Source: Brachypterus glaber (taxonomy: Eukaryota > Arthropoda > Insecta > Coleoptera > Kateretidae). Taken from it: a stretch of DNA of 64,000 nt. Shown in pieces: positions 57,011 to 64,000 of the stretch. The notes under the pieces are model-generated. The model did not search any database. It had not been told where the DNA came from and worked only from the letters and a program-made list of their open reading frames with translations. Location: NCBI GenBank assembly GCA_958510825.1, contig OY294045.1, forward strand, positions 8,173,916 to 8,237,915, written 5' to 3'. The position numbers and the translations under genes are program-made. Numbering within the stretch: position 1 is the stretch's first letter; each line of letters begins with the position of its first letter.

Positions 57011-57459
57011 AATTAAAAACCACATAAAACGTTAAATAAAATACACAAAATTTTATCATCAAAAAAATATTTCTGGACATATCTTTTTTATCATTCACGA
57101 TTAAAAAAAAAAAAATAAAAATCACTCAAAAAGTAAAAAAAAAATATACAAAATATTTTGCTACTAATTTTTTCATGACCCTCCCCAAAATATAATAAAT
57201 TGTTTCTGAGAAAGTATTCTCGCTCATTCGAGACGGCTGGTGTGATACATCCCACTTTCGTCGTAGCTATTCACCCGTGTGGAGAACTATATATAGCATT
57301 TTCCAAAATACAAAAAAAAATTGTAAAATAAAAAAAAAACTAATAAAAAAAAATAACAAAATTAAATCTTTTCAAAAACGAAATCTTTTTGAAAAAAAAT
57401 AAAATTTTTAAATAAAATTATTTTTTACGAAAAACGAAGAATTGAAGATTTTTTTTTTA

Positions 57460-58038
57460 TGTTTAACCCCCAATAAGTTTTATTTTTGTTTTTGGGGGAA
57501 TTATTTTCAAAAACAATAGGGGTCTTCCCCTCACCGAACTTAATTTTTTCTAAAATTGTTTGTTTGTTTTTAACCTCGTACTATACTACTTAATTAAGCA
57601 TCCCCTAAGCTCAGGACTTGTGTGGGCTAGTAGTAGAGGGAACCACTGGCTTTAATTGACTTTCGCACCAATATATCTAGGAAGTACGCCGTCGCCAAAT
57701 TTCAATTATTAATGAGCTGAAAAAGGCAATCGGCACCAGTGATGTTTGAACTCACGATCATTGGCTCAGTGTCAATGCTATATCGATGCCTTAGACCGCC
57801 GAGTTATTTCTCCGATATTTGAGTCGATCAGATAATTCGTTCTTGAGTTATCGCGTCCGCAAAAATCATTACATCGAACTGACAGATGGACGGACAGACA
57901 GACATTTTCAAAGTTTCTTATATTTTTATGAAACATATTTGTATCCAAGATTTTTTGGCTAGGACGTTTTTTGGCGATTTTGGGAAATTCGAAACTACCG
58001 TATTATACTATTCTAGCGCTATGAGCTGTGAATAGTAT
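57460..58038 (+). repeat. Family G repeat interrupted by a SINE
   Basis: tgtttaacccccaataag, tttgggggaattattttc, then the SINE at 57555-57811, then tttgagtcgatcagataatt, gttcttgagttatcgcgt, ggacggacagacagac and the terminus gaaattcgaaactaccgtat..agcgc. Comparison with 24120-24300 shows the uninterrupted arrangement. Confidence 0.75.
57555..57811 (-). mobile_element. tRNA-derived SINE, copy 2
   Basis: Same body as 50170-50437 on the minus strand: cggcgtacttcctagatata, gcgaaagtcaattaaagcca, ctactagcccacacaagtcc, tgcttaattaagtagta, gtacgaggtta and an aaacaaacaaac tail. The head (ggcggtctaaggcatcga .. gtgagttcaaacatcac) keeps a recognisable but damaged B box. It may descend from a different tRNA head. 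Confidence 0.82.
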
Positions 58039-58043
58039 AATAA

Positions 58044-58157
58044 TTGAGGGAAAATAGTATATTGTTTTACTAAGAGGAAAAGTGAAGCTTTTTTTTACTA
58101 CAGACGAGTAAAAAAAGCACTTTTCCTCTGAGTGAAACATACTATTTTTTCTTCAAG
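58044..58157. repeat. Foldback hairpin ttgaggg..aaaatagtat
   Basis: aaaatagtatattgttttac, taagaggaaaagtg and cttttttttact at the left face agtaaaaaaagc, acttttcctctgagtg and aaacatactatttttt at the right around acagacg. About 50 bp of stem with several mismatches. Starts right after the family G terminus. Confidence 0.7.
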
Positions 58158-59159
58158 CATCCTATATATATTTTTTAAATATTAATTTTTGAATTTAATT
58201 TATTCAGTAATAATGTATGTTTTTTATTATTAAAATAGGCCGATAAAACCCTTTCGAAATAAACTTAAACCTTCCTTAGCTCATTTTAAATTTTCGTAGG
58301 CTAAATCGTACACTTTTCGCGATTTCGATGGTAACTTGTCTAATGTAACATTTTCAATTTCGGAGAGATTTGTAGGTGTATAAACCAAATATTCTTCTTC
58401 AATCATTTTTAATCAATGTCACACAAGGTTTTTGCACAGAATCTTGAGTCAACCACCTGTACATAATAAACAAACAAGTTTGAAGTGTGGCTGTCATCAA
58501 AGTCAAAGGGTGCTGCCGCCAGTGGTGGTTTTGCTAACTAACTTTTTTTACGGCGTACAACAATGAACTAATTTTTTTACTGTAAAAAAATAGACCACTT
58601 CTAACTGGTGTGTTCAGTTATAAAATATGAACATATTAGTACGCTTGAAGAAAAAAAACAATTTCTAATCTAAACCTTAACTATTATACTTATTAAAGTA
58701 TTTTTCTTTAACCAAACTAACTTAATTACTTAAAAGTTTTCATGCATGACATTAGAATTTGCATATCAGTTAGGTTGGGGCATGCAATCTGACGTTTTAC
58801 ATGTCACAGCAAGACTAAACGCCACCGCAAAACTAATATAATCTAAATAGCAATCAAAATTTAACCACCTACTGGGTAAATTTTAAAGTTTGAATACAGT
58901 GTATTATGCACAACATATTAATTATTTAATTAGGTATAAATCTATTTGAATTATAATTGTTGTTTTAACCTCATATTGTTTGACACACGGTTCTAAAGCT
59001 ATCGAAAGAATGCGAAAAAAAAAAAAGAGAAAGCAATATACTTGAAAATAAAATCTAGGGTCTGTTTTTTCAAGCAAGATATTATATTAAAAATCGCACA
59101 GTAAATATTTTTACAACAGGATCGAATAGTATGTGTTTGTGTATAGAATATAGTTATGT
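58158..59159. other. No gene recognised
   Basis: Mildly less AT-rich around 58440-58550 (gtgctgccgccagtggtggt) but without an ORF or a partner repeat. No feature called. Confidence 0.45.
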
Positions 59160-59525
59160 TTTATAAAATAAACTACGGAGTATATTCGCACATCCAATAT
59201 TCAAATCTTGTCGAGGACTTGTCGCAAACGAGTTACGAACAACATTTTTCGTTCGATCCACAGTCTAGACTCTTTAAAAATTTATATTTTAAAGTGTGTT
59301 TAATTTTGACATTTCAAAATTTTATAAACGTCAAATAACTTTTGTCAAAATGAAAGCTATATGTAATCGTTTAGATAAATGAGTGTGCATAGTTGTCATT
59401 TCATTTAAATATGCACTATGTACTCGTGCGATAGAAAAATATCCTAAAGAGGATATATAGTGAACATGCATTTTTCTTTATTTCGTGTACACTAGGTCGT
59501 ACGAAAATACTTTTTCCTACGATCC
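59160..59525 (-). repeat. Family D repeat, copy 2 (uninterrupted)
   Basis: Reverse complement of the two parts of 10390-11640. Reads continuously over the point where copy 1 carries the family A transposon (near 59450-59462). The 60-codon ORF at its start is not open in copy 1. Confidence 0.75.
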
Positions 59526-59719
59526 TCTATGAAAGTGACATTTAGCACACTCTTTTCTTCTTTAGAAAACACCTCATATCTTAGATTCTCTTAGATTCTA
59601 CGAATTTGGTTCACCTTATTTTATAAACCATTTTCCACCTTTCACCACAGCCTTTTATATCTTTTAAGTCTTTTAAATCCAAATATTTCTATTTTTCAAA
59701 AATAGAAACTTTATAAGTT

Positions 59720-60258
59720 GCTGTCTAGTCTATACAGTCTAGATCTTATAAAAATTACTTTATTTTTTATTTAGTTATCTTACATTACATAAAAAACATC
59801 AAAATACACAGTATTTTTCTTGAAATGTAAAACAGTACAATTTTACTGTCTTATATGACCGCATAACCACAGAAATCTAATTTAATAAGCAAACTCAAGT
59901 TTGCATTTATTTAGAAATAGGCAACCCATTAAACAGATATGTATTGTATTAAATATAAAACCAAGAAAACTAAAGCTAAATGAAAATCATATTTCCTGTT
60001 TGACATACCTACATATATAAATTTGTATGCTATTTACAATTATTTTGTGCTTTGCTTTTCTTAAAAATTAATAAAAATTAGAAAATTTTAAAATAAGAAA
60101 CTTCATATTTTTTCGGGATCGTAGGAAAAATAGTGTACATAACTCGTTGGAAAGTGTGTTTCGTACGATCGTAGGGTTTCCTCACTCACCTCGTTCGTAA
60201 ACCTTCCCACTCGCGTGAAATATGTCAATTTCCACACTAGTTATGTAGTATACTATTT
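59720..60258 (-). repeat. Family J repeat, copy 2
   Basis: Reverse complement of 38070-38619, ending with the same foldback (taactcgttggaaagtg .. ttccacactagttatgta). Only about 200 bp from family D copy 2, and both share a tttttcctacgatcc phrase at facing ends, so D and J may be parts of one larger element. A 23-nt perfect palindrome (tttctatttttc aaaaatagaaa) lies just outside at 59688-59711. Confidence 0.75.
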
Positions 60259-60356
60259 TCTATTGTGAAAATGTCGGTGCGATTTTAATTTTTTTCGGTT
60301 TTTTAAGCTTTGGGCTGTAAAACGTAGATAAAATAGTATAAAAAATTTATTTTGCG

Positions 60357-60435
60357 GCTTTAGTGCACTCAAACAATTTTTTCACTCCTTTGGCGCGACG
60401 TGAAAAAGCTTGTGAACGAGCACTAAAAGTGCCAA
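60357..60435. repeat. Foldback hairpin ctttagtgcactc..gagcactaaaag
   Basis: CTTTAGTGCACTC faces GAGCACTAAAAG, with caattttttcac / gtgaaaaagcttg inside and a tip of ctttggcgcgac. Same design as 11505-11582. Confidence 0.65.
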
Positions 60436-61326
60436 AATAAGTTCATATATACATGGTGTCCCATGGCATAAATTTCCAAAACTCGTATATGTGCTGCAAT
60501 CAGTTGAAGTTTTAGACTACTAATGCACCGCTTGTAAATTCGCTGTTATTAAAAAATCAGGGTAGCTGTAATCATCAAGTGATATTCATTTTGACAGGAA
60601 ACGTCACTTTATTTGATTCAGTATATTAAAGTTCTTGGCTGGTATTGTTTTTAGTACCGGGTGAGTTTTATTTATGTCCCTATAATTAAGATTAATCTTC
60701 ATTAGATAAAAACGGAACTTGTCTGATTTATATAACTTTACATTGGCTATAAAATGGCGGATTTATTTTTTTTTCCCTTCCGGTTTCGCAGGAAGTGGTA
60801 TAAACATGTTTTTTTTTTTAAATGAAACACGCTGTAATTTTTTACATTTTTTAATTCAGCTGAAAATTCTTTAGAATTTATATAGAACATGTCCATAAAA
60901 AACTGTTTTTTTTTTTGGTTTTTACTTTTTTTTTTTTTCGTTTTCGTTTTTATCGTATAAAAACGAGATACACATAATTTACCTTCTTTTTACATACTTA
61001 ATCTTCAAAGTATTTTTTTTCTTATATAAAAAAATACTCAACCAATAATGTTTACGTGGAGATACAAAAATAGGAGTTCAGGGCAAAACATCCTTTTTTT
61101 ATAGTTTTATATTTTTTAAGTAAAAACAAGGTAAATTATGTATATCTCGATAAAAATTAAAACGAAAAAAAAAAGTAAAAAAGAATCAAACAATTTTTAT
61201 ATATAGAATTATTGGCTGAATTAAAAAAATTAAAAAATTACAGGTTAATCTATTTAAAAAAAAACATATTTATGCCACTTCCGTCGTGAAACAAAAAAAT
61301 TAAATGTGCCAATTTATAGCCAATTA
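60436..61326. other. No gene recognised; possible palindromic element
   Basis: Begins with atggtgtcccatggcataaat, a transposon-end-like phrase. From 60740 to 61300 facing phrases are seen (ggaagtggcataaacatgtt-like and aacatatttatgccacttcc; acataatttaccttctttttac and gtaaaaacaaggtaaattatgt), indicating an inverted repeat of about 550 bp with A/T-run arms. No ORF. Confidence 0.5.
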
Positions 61327-61445
61327 TATAATAAAAAAATCTTGCTATTAAGAACACTTTATTAAAAAACTTAATATATATGAACAGTTCCAACATTTCG
61401 AAGGTAATTTGTCCCTTCTTCTTCAGGGTAAAAATTAAAAATACA
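61327..61445 (-). repeat. Penelope-like terminal fragment, inverted copy
   Basis: Reverse complement of 2941-3046: on the minus strand ccctgaagaagaagggacaa, ttaccttcgaaatgttgg and so on to cttaatagcaag. The CGAAACG of the other copies is CGAAATG here, a further change in the hammerhead-like core. Confidence 0.6.
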
Positions 61446-61519
61446 AATAAAAAATTATATAAAGTTAAAATCTAATTTTCAAAAAACTGATAGATGAAAA
61501 TTAATTAAAATAGGTAAAG

Positions 61520-61620
61520 GTATAAAGAAGAAGGGACAAATTACCTTCGAAACGTTGGAACTGTTCATATATATTTAGTTTTTTATTAAAGTGTTCTTAA
61601 TATCAAGATTTTTTCATTAT
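61520..61620 (+). repeat. Penelope-like terminal fragment, direct copy
   Basis: aagaagaagggacaaattac, cttcgaaacgttggaactgt to cttaatatcaag. The ccctg part of the core is missing. With 61327-61445 it forms an inverted pair around about 75 bp, an arrangement also seen for terminal repeats of Penelope-like elements. Confidence 0.6.
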
Positions 61621-62208
61621 TACAGGTATGTTCGCCTTCGCCAAAAATGTAAATCTTATGCATCCTTAAATTTTGCTTAGTCGTTACTTACACACACTAA
61701 AAGACAGTAATAATAAAACAAGCTATTCCAGAAACTCAAGATTCATAAAAAATATTTTTTTCTTCCACCTCCCCTGCCCAGAACTTCTCCATCATATCAG
61801 ATTTTTTTAATATATATTTAAAATCGCCAAAAATTAATTTTTTAACAGCTATTATAGTTGTTAAATGTGAAATTACTACTTTTTTATTCTTATGGTGTAA
61901 CATTTATTTTTTCATTATTACACGTATGTGCGCCTTCGCCAAAAATGTAAATCTTATGCATCCTTAAATTATGCTTAGTCGTTACTTACACACACTAAAA
62001 GACAATAATAATAAAACAAGCTATTCCAGAAACTCAAGATTCATAAAAAACATTTTTTTCTTCCACCTCCCCTGCCCAGATCTTCTCCATCATATCAGAT
62101 TTTTTTAACATATTTAAAATGGCCAAAAATTAATATTTTTAACAGCTATTATAGTTGTTAAATGTGAAATTACTACTTTTTTATTCTTATGGTATGACAT
62201 TTATTTTT
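61608..62208 (+). repeat. Tandem duplication, 298-bp period
   Basis: Two adjacent copies starting cattattacaggtatgttcg (61615) and cattattacacgtatgtgcg (61913). They share cgccttcgccaaaaatgtaa, ttccagaaactcaagattca and tccacctcccctgcccaga, and differ at a small number of positions and short indels. Copy 1 is preceded directly by the Penelope-like fragment. No ORF spans either. Confidence 0.9.
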
Positions 62209-62859
62209 AAAATGAAATAGAATTATCTAAAATATCTGAAACAATTCCTATTGAATTGAATATTCATTAAAATTTATAATTAATGGCCCTGATCAAATTA
62301 CTTAATTTAAGCACGTTGATTTTTTTTTGTTTTAATTATTTGGTTTTCTAAAATATCGTTTCTAACAAACTTACCTTAATTACATTTTACTTTTAAATAC
62401 GCTTTCAATTTATTTAACTCCTCGCAGCAGAGGTGTATTATTAGGGTGGACCCTATTTTTTTTGTTTTAAAACATTCATTCTGGTATATCTAGAACATCC
62501 TAAAAATATGAGGGTGATAAAACTTCTCTAAGGTCTCAATTGGACCCCTAAAATCGTGAAATTACGCAAAAATCGTAAAAAAACGCTGAAAATGGACTGT
62601 ACTTTTTATATCAGTGGAAAATTTAAAAGCCTTGAAATCTTAATTTTTGCTTTTGATTGAACAAAATTATGTGCCAAATTTCAAAATGATCAAAAGCTTC
62701 TCAGGTGCCGATTATCCGCCAAAGTTGCCCCTAAAACACTAAATTTGACGAATTTCCACCATAAATGCGTTCTTTAGGGCGTCCGACAACAGTATTTGTC
62801 GGACAAGGTTACCACTTGATTTTAAATATTTTTATTAAACGATCCTAAAAAAAAACAGC
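62209..62859. other. No gene recognised
   Basis: Contains tattagggtggaccctattt at 62439-62458 and a later tttgcccctaaaac stretch that read like transposon internal sequence. No ORF. Confidence 0.4.
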
Positions 62860-63088
62860 TGTGATGTGCTAAATGTTATGACGTCATAACTAACCTAACA
62901 TGGTAACCTTGTCTAGCTCAAAGGACTCAAGAGATATTAAATTAAAACCCCATTTTTGGTATCCTCTTTAATGGGCTATAACTCCCTTAGGACCGGTTTG
63001 CCTGTTTACGTTTATATAAACTGTTTTAAATATTTTTTGATGTAGTATGTGTACCTTTAAGGATGGTCGCGAGTTCTGGCACACCCTG
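62860..63088 (+). repeat. Family A-like right end
   Basis: aaggactcaagagatattaa, gggctataactcccttagga, ttatataaactgtttt and ttgatgtagtatgtg mirror the order of family A right arms (aactcaggaacc, gtagctcccttatgacg, ataggaactttttgtc, gatgtagaatcat). It ends in CACACCCTG followed by TA. No confident left end was found. Confidence 0.55.
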
Positions 63089-63489
63089 TAGGTTACCCTG
63101 CGAGGAGTATACTACAGAATGCGAAGCCGCTTGTTTCATTTACCTTCCAACTCAAGTAATTAATTTGAGTATAGAACTTTTATAAAAAAATAGTAAAAAA
63201 TATTTACCTTCTATAAGGATAGTCTTTTATTTTGTTAAACAATTGTTGCTGAGATAAGTTAAACTCCGCTTTAGTTTTTCATTAATTAGATAACATGTTT
63301 ATTGTTTGCATTGTGTAGTTTTTTTTTTCTAAAAATAACTTAAAAAAAAATGAGTAATTGCATGATGCTAAATCGTAAATTATACTTTTAAAATAATTTT
63401 AATTAATAAAAATAAAAAATGCTAAAAAAAATTTTAGAAAAAAAAATAAATGAAAAATAAAAACCTTAAAAAAAAACTCTGGAGTCCAG

Positions 63490-63711
63490 TAAGGAATTTA
63501 ATTTTCCTTAAAATGATATATCACACGATCCCTCTTTTCATTTAAACAAATCCCTCCAGGTCCCCCTGCCCACATTTAAACAGCTGAAAATATTAAATAG
63601 ATGCAAAAAGATAGTTCAGGTTGTCTTATTTTTGAGTTCTAAACTTGGAGTCGATATCTCAACTCTTTTAAAAGTTAAGCGTGGGGGGGGGGTGACTTTT
63701 GGACCTAACTG
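63490..63711 (+). repeat. Family I, right-end fragment 2
   Basis: aatttaattttccttaaaatga, cccctgcccacattta, cagttgtcttattt-like, agtcgatatctcaactcttt, then gggggggtgacttttggacc and aactg followed by TA. Same end as 42957 and 37057, left part missing. Confidence 0.7.
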
Positions 63712-64000
63712 TATACAAAATAGTTCCTTTTATAAAAGGAAATTAAATTTAATACGTTAACAAATTCCCAGTGTGGAAAATTATGTACGATTGAAGCTGA
63801 AATACTTAAGCCTTTAATAATATGCCGTTTTAAATTTAATGTTAACCAAAATTAATTAAACATGAGTTTTTATAATTAATTTTTGATAAAGAGTTAAAGT
63901 AATAAAATTGAATATTAAAATTAATTTATTTTAAAATTAATTAAAATTTAATTTTAAATTTCGCCTTTATTACTACAAGCATATTGAAGGTTCACTTATA
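63712..64000. other. No gene recognised
   Basis: Very AT-rich end of the window with repeated aaaattaatt blocks. Confidence 0.5.

Overview
This is a gene-poor, AT-rich stretch of an animal nuclear genome, almost certainly an arthropod and most likely an insect. The order is my guess. The evidence is the repeat content: short non-autonomous DNA transposons with TA, TAA, TTAA or 8-bp target duplications, 5'-truncated non-LTR retrotransposons with short tandem tails, a tRNA-derived SINE, a (TAAA)n array of about 200 bp, and families ending in GACAGACGGAC-type runs. One assembly gap of 200 N lies at 16077-16276. I found no host protein gene, rRNA or genuine tRNA gene. The only coding matter I can defend comes from retrotransposons or transposons and is broken: a reverse transcriptase palm fragment (18.55-19.02 kb, minus), an RNase H plus zinc-knuckle fragment split by another insertion (26.9-29.1 kb, minus), two decayed reverse transcriptase C-termini (43.5-45.35 kb, minus), one intact-looking reverse transcriptase C-terminus of about 245 codons (47.5-48.3 kb, plus) and a possible THAP-like start (54.0 kb).

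Layout. 0-3 kb: dispersed short motifs and transposon ends. 4-6.1 kb: a palindromic composite with 320-bp inverted arms, holding a perfect 40-bp-stem hairpin and a small palindromic element with a hammerhead-ribozyme core. 6.1-9.5 kb: a dispersed repeat (family C), a TA-target palindromic element (family A) and a TIR element rich in a subterminal motif. 9.8 kb: (TAAA)n. 10.4-12.9 kb: another family A copy whose empty site can be read in a sister repeat at 59.4 kb, then a second hammerhead element with a complete canonical core. 13.4-15.9 kb: two palindromic elements, PIF/Harbinger-like and family B. 17-20 kb: family A, a reverse transcriptase fragment and a satellite-bearing repeat (F). 20.9-26.2 kb: dispersed repeats, two related long hairpins, family G and a MITE. 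26.5-30.1 kb: a nest of five elements whose order of insertion can be read. 31-38.6 kb: families H, F, A, a piggyBac-like TTAA element, a GGTTTCCTCC-ended element and family J. 38.6-46 kb: mostly unassigned, with families G and I and decayed retrotransposons. 46.2-51 kb: a MITE, two family A copies (one carrying the retrotransposon), a SINE and repeat F. 52-58.2 kb: family G, an 8-bp-TSD DNA transposon, family H and a second SINE. 59-64 kb: inverted partners of families D and J, a 298-bp tandem duplication and transposon ends.

How the parts relate. Nothing here works as a host operon or pathway. The window is a palimpsest of transposition. Most non-autonomous elements are near-complete palindromes, so read-through transcripts would fold into long hairpins. 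The item most worth attention is the self-cleaving hammerhead motif at 12618-12661 (minus strand). All its conserved core positions are present, and it sits inside a short palindromic element with a diverged relative at 5.7 kb. That points to a non-autonomous Penelope-like or retrozyme-like family. All comparisons were made by eye within this window; no database was consulted.
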